Assembly: GCA_946886405.1 (NCBI GenBank)
Contig: CAMPIO010000077.1
Coordinates: 1 to 16,742, forward strand
Origin: an uncultured Pseudoxanthomonas sp.
GTDB lineage: Bacteria > Pseudomonadota > Gammaproteobacteria > Xanthomonadales > Xanthomonadaceae
Direction of reading: 5' to 3'
DNA: 16,742 nt
Position 1 is the stretch's first letter. Every line of letters begins with the position of its first letter. The notes below the pieces were generated by a model. That model worked only from the letters and a program-made list of their open reading frames with translations, made no database searches and had not been told where the DNA came from. Below are positions 6,716-14,627 of this stretch, piece by piece. The position numbers were made by a program, and so were the translations under genes.

Positions 6716-8125
6716 ATGGACTGGTCCTACGGCACCGCGCTGCTGATCCTCGACTGGCTGATCCGCCTCGCGGCGTTGTGGTGGATTCCCAGTCGCACCT
6801 CGCCCGCCGCCGCGCGCAGCTGGCTGCTCCTGGTGGGCTTCGTGCCGCTGCTGGGCCTGCCGCTGTACCTGCTGCTCGGACACCCCTGGCTGTCGCGGGA
6901 GCGCATCGAACGCCAGGCGCGCGCATCGGATGTCATCCGCGAAGAGCAGCGCCCACTCAGTGCATTGCGCTGGACACCGCGCGACGGTGCCGCTGCCGAA
7001 ATGACGCCACTGATCGAACGCCAGGGCGCGTTCATGCCCACGCACGGCAATGCGGTCGCGCTACTGGACGACTACGACGCTTCATTGCGCGCCCTGCTCG
7101 ACGATATCGACGCCGCCACGCAGCAGGTACACCTGCTGTACTACCTGATGTTCGACGATGTGGTTGGCGAAGCGGTCACCGATGCGCTGTGCCGTGCTGC
7201 GGGGCGCGGCGTGACGTGCCGCCTGTTGCTCGACGCCGTCGGCGCCAAGCGTGGTCTGCGCGCCTACGCTGCGCGCTTGCGGGCGGGGGGCGTACAGGTA
7301 CACGCCATGCTGCCAGGCGGGCTGCAATGGCGCCGCAGTGGACGCATGGACCTGCGCAACCACCGCAAGGTGGCGGTGATCGACAACGGCATCGGCTACG
7401 TGGGCTCGCAGAATCTCGCCGACGCCGTGTTCGTCGCCTGCCACCCGAACCGCGAACTGGTGGCGCGCGTGCAGGGGCCCGTGGTGTCGCACCTGGAAGG
7501 CGTGTTCGCCAGCGACTGGTACATCGAGACGGGTGAGCGGCTGGCCGTCCAGCCCGACCTGTCGGTGCAGGCCGAGGATGTCAGCGCGCAACTGTTGCCC
7601 AGCGGTCCGGCGTATCCGTTCGAGAACGCACGCGACACCGTCAACGCGCTGATCCACCTCGCGCGGCGCCAGGTGGTCCTGACCACGCCCTACTTCGTCC
7701 CCGATGACGCCACCCTCAGTGCGCTGCGCATCGCCGCCCTGTCCGGCGTGGACGTGCAGCTGGTGCTGTCCGCGACTAACAACCAGACGCTGACTGCGTG
7801 GGCACAGCAGTCGTACTACGACGAACTGCTCGCGTGCGGGGTGAAGATCGCGCTGTATCGCCCGCACTTCCTGCATGCCAAGCATCTGACCGTGGACGAC
7901 GACATCGCGCTGGTCGGCTCGATCAACCTGGATATCCGCTCGTTCGCGCTCAATGCCGAAATCGGCCTGGTCTGCTACGACGCCGGCGTGGTCGCGCGCA
8001 TCCGCGTGATCGAGGCCGAGTACCTGGCACAGGCGGATGCTGTCGACCGCGAGGCCTGGCGCCGTCGTCCCGGTTGGCAGCGCAGTCGCGAGGGCATCGC
8101 GCGCTTGGCGGACTCGCTGATGTAG
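6716..8125 (+). CDS. cls: cardiolipin synthase (phospholipase D superfamily)
   Basis: This 469-residue membrane enzyme condenses phosphatidylglycerol (or related lipids) to cardiolipin at the inner membrane. Two N-terminal membrane segments (about 5-24 and 33-54) precede two phospholipase-D catalytic modules. The first HKD motif is H216-R-K218-x4-D223 in NHRKVAVID. The second is H387-A-K389-x4-D394 in LHAKHLTVD, each followed by the usual G-S-N element (GSQNL, GSINLDIRSF). Length and order match ClsA-type synthases. The start at 6716 gives the expected MDWSY... membrane helix. The frame is open upstream to 6590, but those codons lie in a dispersed repeat and are rejected. The ribosome-binding site is poor. 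The FAD-binding gene follows after 41 bp on the same strand. Confidence 0.93.
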   Translation: MDWSYGTALLILDWLIRLAALWWIPSRTSPAAARSWLLLVGFVPLLGLPLYLLLGHPWLSRERIERQARASDVIREEQRPLSALRWTPRDGAAAEMTPLIERQGAFMPTHGNAVALLDDYDASLRALLDDIDAATQQVHLLYYLMFDDVVGEAVTDALCRAAGRGVTCRLLLDAVGAKRGLRAYAARLRAGGVQVHAMLPGGLQWRRSGRMDLRNHRKVAVIDNGIGYVGSQNLADAVFVACHPNRELVARVQGPVVSHLEGVFASDWYIETGERLAVQPDLSVQAEDVSAQLLPSGPAYPFENARDTVNALIHLARRQVVLTTPYFVPDDATLSALRIAALSGVDVQLVLSATNNQTLTAWAQQSYYDELLACGVKIALYRPHFLHAKHLTVDDDIALVGSINLDIRSFALNAEIGLVCYDAGVVARIRVIEAEYLAQADAVDREAWRRRPGWQRSREGIARLADSLM

Positions 8126-8154
8126 CGTTGCGGGGACGGCATCACCCGTTCGCC

Positions 8155-8160
8155 TACAAT
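8155..8160 (+). promoter_or_regulatory. -10-like TACAAT close to the next start codon (possible leaderless transcript)
   Basis: TACAAT ends six bases before the ATG at 8167, and no Shine-Dalgarno sequence lies between. If this is a real -10 box, transcription would start at or next to the A of the ATG, giving a leaderless mRNA. No good -35 element is visible at 16-18 bp, which limits confidence. Confidence 0.4.
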
Positions 8161-8166
8161 GACGGC

Positions 8167-9564
8167 ATGACTTCCGAGACGACGACGCCCCTGCCGCCTT
8201 GCGACCTCGCGATCATCGGCGGCGGCGCGGGCGGCGTGCTGGCGGCGATGCAGGCGCTGCGGCAGGCCACCACGCCGCTGCGTATCGTGATGATCGAGCC
8301 GCGCGACGCGCTGGCGCAGGGCGTGGCCTACGCGACGACGTATGGCGAGCACGTCCTCAACGTGCCTGCGGCGCGCATGAGCGCGTTCGACGACCGCCTG
8401 GAGGATTTCCTCGACTACGTTGTCGCTACCACCCCGGCGGGTGGGCCCGACCGCGACACCCTGGCGCACGCCTTCATCGAACGGCGCCGCTACGGCGACT
8501 ACCTGCGCACGCGCCTGCACGACGTGATCGCCGCGAGTCCGGCGTCATTGCAGGTGGTACGCGACACGGTCTCCGAACTCGATGCACGCGCCGACGGCGC
8601 GACGCTGCACATGGCGGAACACGGCCCTCTGCAGGCCCGCGGCGTGGTGATGGCGGTCGGCAACACGCCCAAGCCGCTACCGGCGCGCGGGGCACCGCAG
8701 CTGCCGGAAGGTCGTTCGCTGGCAGCGTGGGACTTCGACGCGGTGAAGGCCATGCCGGCCGATGCCGAAGTCTGCATCGTCGGTTCCGGCCTGAGCATGG
8801 TGGACACCGTGCTGAGCCTGGCCGACAACGGCCACACCGGCCGCATCCACGTGCTGTCCCGGCATGCGCTGCTGCCGCTGCCTCACTGCCATGGCGGCGC
8901 GGCGACGTTCGATCCCGCTCCGCTGCAAACCCTGGATCTGCGTGGCCGCATGCGCTTCCTGCGCAAGGCCGCGCAACAGGCCGTCGCCGACGGCCTGCCC
9001 TGGCAGGCCGCGATGGAACGCATCCGCCCGCACGGACAGGCGTTGTGGCAATCGATGTCGACGGACGACCAACGCCGCTTCCTGCGCCACGTGGTCCGCC
9101 AGTGGGACGTGCACCGACACCGTATCGCGCCGGAGGTCCATGCCTTGTTGCAGGCCCTGCTCGACCGCGGCCAGCTGCGGCTCCATCGCGGCCGGCTGGA
9201 TACGGTGATGAACGAAGGCCGCCGGCTGCGCGTGACCACGCACACCCGCGAGGGCCGCACCGACGAGTTCGATGTCGATTACGTGGTCAACGCCACCGGT
9301 GTGGAAATGCGCGCACAGACCATGCGCAATCCCCTGTTGCACGATCTGCTGGGCAAGGGCCACGCGCAGCCGGGACCGCACGGCATCGGCTTGAAGGCGG
9401 CCCGCGACGGCCGCATGGTCGATGCCGACGGCAACGCCCAGCCGCGCGTGTTCATTCTTGGCAGTCTGCGCATCGGTTGCGTGTGGGAAAGCATCGCCAT
9501 CCCCGAGCTGCGCGGCCAGGCCGAGACCGCCGTGCGCGAGCTGCTGTCGTTTCCGGCGCCCTGA
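8167..9564 (+). CDS. FAD/NAD(P)-binding protein, YdhS-like (NAD_binding_9)
   Basis: This 465-residue protein opens with a dinucleotide-binding fold, DLAIIGGGAGGVLAA, with the glycine motif at residues 18-23. It continues with GVAYATTYGEHVLNVPAARM (52-71), a segment typical of the NAD_binding_9/YdhS family. A second nucleotide-binding motif, VGSGLSMVD, is at 205-213, and NATG at 375-378 is the usual late FAD-contact strand. It is probably a soluble flavoprotein oxidoreductase or monooxygenase-like enzyme, but substrates are unknown for close family members. The start was chosen at 8167 because the FAD motif then falls at the usual distance and the longer frame (from 7798) overlaps cls. It follows cls by 41 bp and may be cotranscribed or leaderless from its own promoter. 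A strong hairpin follows the stop. Confidence 0.82.
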   Translation: MTSETTTPLPPCDLAIIGGGAGGVLAAMQALRQATTPLRIVMIEPRDALAQGVAYATTYGEHVLNVPAARMSAFDDRLEDFLDYVVATTPAGGPDRDTLAHAFIERRRYGDYLRTRLHDVIAASPASLQVVRDTVSELDARADGATLHMAEHGPLQARGVVMAVGNTPKPLPARGAPQLPEGRSLAAWDFDAVKAMPADAEVCIVGSGLSMVDTVLSLADNGHTGRIHVLSRHALLPLPHCHGGAATFDPAPLQTLDLRGRMRFLRKAAQQAVADGLPWQAAMERIRPHGQALWQSMSTDDQRRFLRHVVRQWDVHRHRIAPEVHALLQALLDRGQLRLHRGRLDTVMNEGRRLRVTTHTREGRTDEFDVDYVVNATGVEMRAQTMRNPLLHDLLGKGHAQPGPHGIGLKAARDGRMVDADGNAQPRVFILGSLRIGCVWESIAIPELRGQAETAVRELLSFPAP

Positions 9565-9568
9565 CCGG

Positions 9569-9590
9569 CGGCTGCCGCGTGCGGCAGCCG
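9569..9590 (+). terminator. strong hairpin between the flavoprotein gene and the kinase gene
   Basis: CGGCTGCCG (9569-9577) and CGGCAGCCG (9582-9590) form a perfect 9-bp GC stem with a CGTG loop, starting four bases after the stop codon. No T-run follows, so it may be a Rho-dependent pause or 3'-end stabiliser rather than a classical intrinsic terminator. Confidence 0.5.
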
Positions 9591-9627
9591 GTACACTCGG
9601 CGACGGGTTGAGCGTCGGGAGAGGGCG

Positions 9628-12600
9628 TTGGTTTCCAGCTGGATCCTGCTGTTGGTGTCGGTCGGCTATGCCGCGCTGCTGTTCGGCGTGGCATGGTGGG
9701 GCGATCGCCGCCCCATGTACCCGGACCGCCCCTGGCTGCGCCCCGTGGTCTACAGCCTGGCGCTGGCGGTGTACTGCTCGTCGTGGACGTTCTACGGCGC
9801 GGTCGGCAGCGCCGTGCGCAACGGCCTGGGCTATCTGCCGATCTACCTGGGCCCGCTCCTGTTGCTGCTGTTCGGCTGGCGCATCATCGAACGGCTGGCG
9901 CTGATCGCGCGCAGCGAGAACACCGTTTCCATCGCCGACTTCATTTCGTCCCGTTACGGCCGCTCGCGACGGCTGGCCGCGCTGGTCACGGTGATCGCGC
10001 TGATCGGCGTGGTGCCGTATCTCGCCCTCCAGTACAAGGCCGTGGCGATGAGCCTGAGCGTGCTGAGCGGCGAAGGCGGCGACAGTACGCATGGCTTCTT
10101 CACCGACCCGGCGCTGTATGTCGCGCTGCTGATGGCGTTGTTCGCCGCCCTGTTCGGCACGCGCCAGGTCGATGCCACCGAACACCACCACGGCATGATG
10201 CTGGCGATCTCGCTGGAATCGGTGGTCAAGCTGGTGGCGATGATCGCGGTGGGCGTGTTCGCCTACCTGTGGCTGGATGACAACGCCTTCCGCGTCACCG
10301 ATTCGGCGCGCACGCTGTTCGAGAACGCGCCGCCGGTGGGTTTCATCGCGCAGACGCTACTCGGCTTCCTGGCCATCGTCTGCCTGCCGCGCCAGTTCCA
10401 CGTCGCCGTCGTCGAATGCAGCGACGTCGGCGACATCCGCAAGGCACGCTGGCTGTTCGGCGGCTACCTGGTGCTGTTTTCGCTGATGATCATTCCGGTG
10501 GCGGCTGCCGGTGCGTCGCTGTTCGGCGGCACCAGCGTGGCGGACGACAGCTACGTGCTTGCACTGCCGCTCGCAGAGGGCCGCACCGCGCTGGCGATCA
10601 TCGCGTACGTCGGCGGCTTCTCCGCCGCGACAGGCATGGTGATCGTGGCCAGCATCGCGCTGGCGACGATGGTCAGCAACGACCTGATCATGCCCGTGCT
10701 GCTGCGGCGCGGCTGGGCGGACCACCACGCCGAGGCCGACGTCGCTTCGCGCGTCCTGTGGATCCGCCGCGTCGCGATCCTGCTGTTGGCACTGACGGCC
10801 TATACCTACTACCGCAGCAGCAGCAACGACAGCACGCTGGCGTCGTACGGCCTGATGGCGTTCGCCGCCGTCGCGCAGTTCGCGCCCGGCCTGATCGGCG
10901 GACTGTACTGGCGCGGCGCCAGTCGACGCGGCGTCGAAGCCGGCATGGTGCTCGGCTTCGCCACCTGGATCTATACGCTGCTGCTGCCGACGATGACGCA
11001 GGCCGGATGGTTCGACCTGCACTGGCTGCACGACGGCCCGTTCGGCATCCGCTGGCTTCGTCCGCAGCAGCTGTTCGGCCTGAGCGGCTGGGACACGCTG
11101 ACCCACGGCACGTTCTGGTCGCTGCTGGTCAACACGGGCACGATGATGATCGTCTCTGCGCGTTCGCGCCCCGGCGTGGACGAGCGCCTGCGCGCTGCGC
11201 CGTTCCTCGACCCCTATGCGCAGCGCCCCGCGCTCGTGGCGGGCGAGTGGCCTGGCAGCGTGCGCATCGGCGATCTGCGCACGCTGGCCGAGCGCGTGGT
11301 CGGCGAGCGCCATGCGCGACGCGCGTTCGCCGAGCAGGCACAGCTGCTGGAACGGGAACTGCAACCCAACGCCCCTGCGGATCGTGCGTGGGTGCAGTTC
11401 ACCGAACGCCTGCTGGCTGCCGCCATCGGCGCGGCGTCCGCGCGCATCGTGCTGACCAGCGTGCTGCGCGGATCGGGCATGGAACTGGGCGAAGTGGTGG
11501 CGGTGCTCGACCAGGCGGGGCAGGAACTGCGCTTCAACCGCGAGATCCTGTCGACCACGCTGGAGAACATCAGCGCCGGCGTCAGCGTCGTCGATCCCGA
11601 CATGCGATTGGTGGCGTGGAATCGCCGCTACCAGCAGATGTTCGGTTATCCCGATGGCATGCTCTATGTCGGCCGCCCGGTGGCCGACCTGATCCGCTAC
11701 AACGCCGAGCGCGGCGAACTGGGCGACGGCGACATCGACGCGCAGATCAACAAGCGCATCCGCTACATGCGCGCTGGCTCGCCGCACATCTTCGAGCGTG
11801 TGCGCGCCGATGGCCAGGTCATCGAGATGCGCGGCCAGCCCCTGCCCGGCGGTGGCTATGTGACCAGCTACAACGACATCACCGATTTCAAGCACGCCGA
11901 GGCGCTGCTGCTGGAGACCAACGAGACACTGGAACAGCGCGTGGCCGAGCGCAGCGAGGCGGCGGAACACGCGCAGCAGTCGCGTACGCGCTTCCTCGCC
12001 GCGATCAGCCACGACGTGCTGCAACCGTTGAATGCCGCGCGCCTGTTCGTCAGCGCCTTGCGCGACAGCGAGCAGGGCGCCGACGCGCAGGCACAGGAGC
12101 GCCAGCACCTGGCGGAGCGGGTCGATGCATCCTTGCGCGCGGCCGAGGAACTGCTGGATGGCCTGCTCGATGTGTCGCGCCTGGATGCAGGCGGGCTGCA
12201 GACGCAGATCACCGATTTCGACGCCGGTGAACTGCTGCGCGAGCTCGCGGCGCAGTACGCGCCGGTCGCGGCGGGTCGCGGCCTGAAGCTGCGCGTGCAT
12301 GCACGTGCGATACCGGTGCGCAGCGACCGCCGCCTGCTGCGCCGCGTGCTGCAGAACTTCCTCGCCAATGCCCTGCGTTACACGCGCGAGGGCCGCATCG
12401 TGATCGGCATGCGCGTAAATGGCGAGCGGATCGTGCTGCAGGTGTGGGACACCGGCCCCGGCATTCCCGAAAACCACATGCGTCAGATCTACGACGAATT
12501 CCACCGGTACCAGCAGCCTTTCGACTGGGGCGAACGCGGACTGGGGCTCGGCCTGTCGATCTGCCAGCGCATCTCGCGCCTGCTGCAACATGAGCTGGAT

Positions 12601-13095
12601 GCGCGCAGCAAGGTCGATCGCGGCAGCATGTTCTCCATCGTCGTGCCACGCGGCGCCAGCATTGTCGAACGGCGCGTCCGTCGCTCCACCCTGGGCAGCG
12701 ACTCGCTCGCCGGCCTTCGCGTGCTGTGCGTGGACAACGATCGCGAAATCATCGACGGCATGCAGGCCCTGCTCGGCCGCTGGCAGGTGGATGTCATCAC
12801 CGCGACGACCGTCGACGAAGCACTGGAGAAGATCACCGAAGGTCCGACCGTGATGCTGGTGGACTACCATCTGCACGACCGCCTCGACGGCCTGGCCACC
12901 CTCGACGCGCTGCGCGCCGCCAGCCCCGGCCCCATCGCGGGCGCCCTGCTTACCGCCGACGGCCGCGACGAACTCAAACGCGAAGCCCGCGAACGCGGCT
13001 ACCGCCTGCTGACCAAGCCAGTAAAGCCCGCCTCGCTACGCGCCTTCCTCGCCGCGCACCACGTGCCGGACGCACTGCCAGCATCCGATAACTGA
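9628..13095 (+). CDS. hybrid sensor histidine kinase with N-terminal SSS transporter domain (CrbS/CbrA-like)
   Basis: This 1155-residue inner-membrane protein joins a sodium:solute-symporter-like domain (about 1-500, roughly thirteen hydrophobic helices) to a signalling module. A PAS domain lies at about 642-760 (ISAGVSVVDPDMRLVAWNRR). The dimerisation H-box is AAISHDVLQPLN with phospho-acceptor His795. The ATPase motifs are N910/N914, DTGPGIP (941-947) and GLGLGLS (971-977). A C-terminal receiver has D1036/D1038, phospho-acceptor Asp1079 and Lys1130. CrbS proteins with this layout control acetate or carbon use, so a similar sensory or transport role is inferred. The start is TTG at 9628, chosen because GGGAGAGG lies just upstream and it retains the first helix. 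The next Met (residue 30) would cut that helix. No response-regulator partner is adjacent. Confidence 0.9.
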   Translation: MVSSWILLLVSVGYAALLFGVAWWGDRRPMYPDRPWLRPVVYSLALAVYCSSWTFYGAVGSAVRNGLGYLPIYLGPLLLLLFGWRIIERLALIARSENTVSIADFISSRYGRSRRLAALVTVIALIGVVPYLALQYKAVAMSLSVLSGEGGDSTHGFFTDPALYVALLMALFAALFGTRQVDATEHHHGMMLAISLESVVKLVAMIAVGVFAYLWLDDNAFRVTDSARTLFENAPPVGFIAQTLLGFLAIVCLPRQFHVAVVECSDVGDIRKARWLFGGYLVLFSLMIIPVAAAGASLFGGTSVADDSYVLALPLAEGRTALAIIAYVGGFSAATGMVIVASIALATMVSNDLIMPVLLRRGWADHHAEADVASRVLWIRRVAILLLALTAYTYYRSSSNDSTLASYGLMAFAAVAQFAPGLIGGLYWRGASRRGVEAGMVLGFATWIYTLLLPTMTQAGWFDLHWLHDGPFGIRWLRPQQLFGLSGWDTLTHGTFWSLLVNTGTMMIVSARSRPGVDERLRAAPFLDPYAQRPALVAGEWPGSVRIGDLRTLAERVVGERHARRAFAEQAQLLERELQPNAPADRAWVQFTERLLAAAIGAASARIVLTSVLRGSGMELGEVVAVLDQAGQELRFNREILSTTLENISAGVSVVDPDMRLVAWNRRYQQMFGYPDGMLYVGRPVADLIRYNAERGELGDGDIDAQINKRIRYMRAGSPHIFERVRADGQVIEMRGQPLPGGGYVTSYNDITDFKHAEALLLETNETLEQRVAERSEAAEHAQQSRTRFLAAISHDVLQPLNAARLFVSALRDSEQGADAQAQERQHLAERVDASLRAAEELLDGLLDVSRLDAGGLQTQITDFDAGELLRELAAQYAPVAAGRGLKLRVHARAIPVRSDRRLLRRVLQNFLANALRYTREGRIVIGMRVNGERIVLQVWDTGPGIPENHMRQIYDEFHRYQQPFDWGERGLGLGLSICQRISRLLQHELDARSKVDRGSMFSIVVPRGASIVERRVRRSTLGSDSLAGLRVLCVDNDREIIDGMQALLGRWQVDVITATTVDEALEKITEGPTVMLVDYHLHDRLDGLATLDALRAASPGPIAGALLTADGRDELKREARERGYRLLTKPVKPASLRAFLAAHHVPDALPASDN

Positions 13096-13164
13096 ATCGA
13101 GCCACGCGAGCACCGACTACCGGCCGCGACGTTGAAGCCGTGAATGACGGCGAGAACGCCACCC

Positions 13165-13204
13165 ATGCCGGGCAGTGTCCGGCATCTGATGTCCCCCACA
13201 TCAG
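13165..13204 (+). terminator. two adjacent perfect hairpins downstream of the kinase gene
   Basis: The first stem is ATGCCGG (13165-13171) with CCGGCAT (13179-13185). It abuts a second stem, CTGATGT (13186-13192) with ACATCAG (13198-13204), around a CCCCC loop. Both stems are perfect. No T-run follows, so transcription termination for the kinase mRNA is only a reasonable guess. Confidence 0.4.
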
Positions 13205-13335
13205 CCTGCTATCACCCCATGCAGGCCCTGATAATCCACCGAGCCCTCGTTGGAGCCGGATAATGCGGGATGCACAGGCATGCAGATCGGGACGCCAAGG
13301 GAGCGAAGCGGTTGTTTGGCAGGGCATTACCCTCG

Positions 13336-13364
13336 TTGACGCCTCTTCGTCTTGGCTGAATACT
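13336..13364 (+). promoter_or_regulatory. candidate cassette promoter (Pc-like) reading into the array
   Basis: TTGACG (13336-13341) and AATACT (13359-13364) are separated by 17 bp, and the -10 ends 35 bp before the first recombination point (13399/13400). The -35 matches consensus at five of six positions and the -10 at four of six. The orientation is correct for driving the cassette genes. In known integrons Pc lies in intI or attI. Here it sits in the integrase-free leader. Confidence 0.5.
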
Positions 13365-13366
13365 CG

Positions 13367-13405
13367 GCGTTATTACCCCTTATTGGGGTCTACTAGGTGT
13401 TATGC
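13367..13405 (+). other. left boundary of the array: attI-like site or degenerate attC
   Basis: The first core site GTTATGC (13399-13405) is preceded by a small hairpin, ACCCC (13375-13379) with GGGGT (13385-13389), and then by CTACTAGGT. This resembles the right half of the downstream attC sites (GCGGGT...TTCAGGT-GTTA), but the left R'' core and most of the inverted repeat are missing. It could be an attI, or an attC relic left by deletion. Confidence 0.45.
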
Positions 13406-13776
13406 GTGGGTTGGCATGTTGGTGTCGTCGGCTTCGGTGACACCTTGGTTTTTCACTCGATCACGGCTTCGGCATTGGTCGGTCGCTGACCTAGCTCGGT
13501 CTCTCGCGTCTCCCGCCTTCGCTTCAGTCGGCTTCGGATGCAGCAGGTTCGCGCCGCTCGGTTAGCTGATGCAGGACCAACTCCATGCGGGCGGCGCCAC
13601 TGGCTTCGGCCTTACAAGCACGGGCCACTCACTGCCCCTGGCTCCATCCCGTGATTTCCTCTTCGCCTACTGTTCTCGGCTAAGATCGCTTCAACAGTCC
13701 GGGGTACCTTCTACCCAGGCTGCATAACCACTCGTTCAAGCCGAACCCGCTTCGCGGGTCGGCTTAACTCAAGGTG
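13400..13776 (+). mobile_element. cassette 1: ORF-less cassette, family copy A
   Basis: This 377-bp unit begins TTATGC and ends in its own attC (13722-13782). No convincing ORF is present. A 49-codon frame (13416-13565) exists but is interrupted in the related cassette 5. The motif GGCTTCGG occurs four times (near 13430, 13465, 13529 and 13612). It is the same length as cassette 3 and differs from it at nine positions: 13440, 13452, 13463, 13506, 13693, 13694, 13710, 13716 and 13731. The role is unknown. A structured RNA, a promoter or spacer element, or a decayed gene are all possible. Confidence 0.85.
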
Positions 13777-13782
13777 TTAGGC
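13722..13782 (+). other. attC site 1 (61 bp)
   Basis: R'' is GCATAAC (13722-13728) and R' is GTTAGGC (13776-13782). The stem AAGCCG-A-ACCCGC pairs with GCGGGT-CGGCTT around a TTC loop, leaving one extrahelical A (a T on the recombining bottom strand). The spacer arms CCACTCGTTC and AACTCAAGGT are shared only with attC 3. Confidence 0.93.
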
Positions 13783-13789
13783 GCCACAA

Positions 13790-14191
13790 GTGACTATCTC
13801 GCCCTTCAATAAGACTCTCAGCGCGGCATGCCTTGTAGGCGGACTAATTGTCACCTGCACCGTTACTGCCGTGGCGCGATCTGCCCTTGAGTACACGTAC
13901 CCCAACAACTCTGGCGCCGGCCCGCTGCACGCCTTCGTGCAGCTCCCAATCTATCTGCTGCTCTCAGCCTTAGTCGCACTGGCTGTTCTTGCCTACGCTC
14001 GCGTCAAGAGATTTCCTGCGATATCAGCGCGCAGTAACGCCCTGCTGGGGGCACTGTGTGGCTTCGCCTCTGCGCTCCAACTAGCTACGCGTTGGGCATC
14101 AGAGCTTCCGGCACTCCTAGTGATTGTAGGCATCACTCTTGGCATCGCAGTATTCTTTCGGTCACGTATAGGCGCCCGGGTTGGCGCCTAA
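13790..14191 (+). CDS. cassette 2 protein: small membrane protein of unknown function
   Basis: This 133-residue protein is the only ORF of the 463-bp cassette 2 (13777-14239). I do not recognise the family. It has four hydrophobic segments, at about residues 9-30, 49-71, 83-99 and 106-123, with short basic loops (RVKR at 71-74, RSRIGAR at 124-130), so it is an integral membrane protein. The start is GTG, eight bases after the GTTAGGC core, with no clear Shine-Dalgarno sequence. Expression would then depend on an upstream promoter and possibly translational read-in. The stop codon TAA is part of the R'' core GCCTAAC, so the protein does not extend into attC. Composition is less GC-rich than the core genome. 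A 4-TM transporter subunit or an immunity-like protein cannot be distinguished. Confidence 0.72.
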   Translation: MTISPFNKTLSAACLVGGLIVTCTVTAVARSALEYTYPNNSGAGPLHAFVQLPIYLLLSALVALAVLAYARVKRFPAISARSNALLGALCGFASALQLATRWASELPALLVIVGITLGIAVFFRSRIGARVGA

Positions 14192-14245
14192 CAGTTCATT
14201 CAAGCCGAACCCGCTTCGCGGGTCGGCTTAATTCTGGTGTTATGC
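14186..14245 (+). other. attC site 2 (60 bp)
   Basis: R'' is GCCTAAC (14186-14192) and R' is GTTATGC (14239-14245). It has the same AAGCCGAACCCGC/GCGGGTCGGCTT hairpin with TTC loop. The spacers are AGTTCATTC and AATTCTGGT. Confidence 0.93.
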
Positions 14246-14616
14246 GTGGGTTGGCATGTTGGTGTCGTCGGCTTCGGTGGCACCTTGGTTTCTCACTCGA
14301 TCGCGGCTTCGGCATTGGTCGGTCGCTGACCTAGCTCGGTCTCTCACGTCTCCCGCCTTCGCTTCAGTCGGCTTCGGATGCAGCAGGTTCGCGCCGCTCG
14401 GTTAGCTGATGCAGGACCAACTCCATGCGGGCGGCGCCACTGGCTTCGGCCTTACAAGCACGGGCCACTCACTGCCCCTGGCTCCATCCCGTGATTTCCT
14501 CTTCGCCTACTGTTCTCGGCTAAGATCGCTTCGGCAGTCCGGGGTACCTACTACCTAGGCTGCATAACCAATCGTTCAAGCCGAACCCGCTTCGCGGGTC
14601 GGCTTAACTCAAGGTG
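14240..14616 (+). mobile_element. cassette 3: ORF-less cassette, family copy B (near-duplicate of cassette 1)
   Basis: This 377-bp unit aligns without gaps to cassette 1 at an offset of 840 bp and differs at nine positions. It lacks a convincing ORF. It has the same four GGCTTCGG motifs and the same GTTATGC/GCATAAC core pair. The nine substitutions mean it is not a very recent copy of its neighbour. Either an old duplication or two separate captures of family members would fit. Confidence 0.87.
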
Positions 14617-14622
14617 TTAGAG
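14562..14622 (+). other. attC site 3 (61 bp)
   Basis: R'' is GCATAAC (14562-14568) and R' is GTTAGAG (14616-14622). The inner hairpin and the right spacer AACTCAAGGT are identical to attC 1. The left spacer differs by one base (CAATCG against CACTCG). Confidence 0.93.
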
Positions 14623-14627
14623 GGCTG

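Larger units (their letters stand above)
13096..13399. other. gene-free junction between core genome and cassette array
   Basis: These 304 bases contain no convincing gene on either strand and no tyrosine-recombinase motifs. They hold two tandem perfect hairpins (13165-13204), a promoter-like pair (13336-13364) and an attI/attC-like boundary (13367-13405). Composition shifts from GC-rich to mixed across this stretch. Confidence 0.7.

Noticed and set aside
10357..12876. 839-codon minus-strand open frame opposite the histidine kinase
   Set aside because: It is an antisense shadow. All kinase motifs are on the plus strand.
13096..13399. Remnant of an integron integrase before the first cassette
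   Set aside because: No tyrosine-recombinase motifs are visible in any frame, and the gap is too short for a gene.
13416..13565. A 49-codon peptide gene in ORF-less cassette 1 (also in cassette 3, 14256-14405)
   Set aside because: The homologous stretch of cassette 5 has an early stop in the same frame, and substitutions between copies 1 and 3 include amino-acid changes. The composition looks noncoding.
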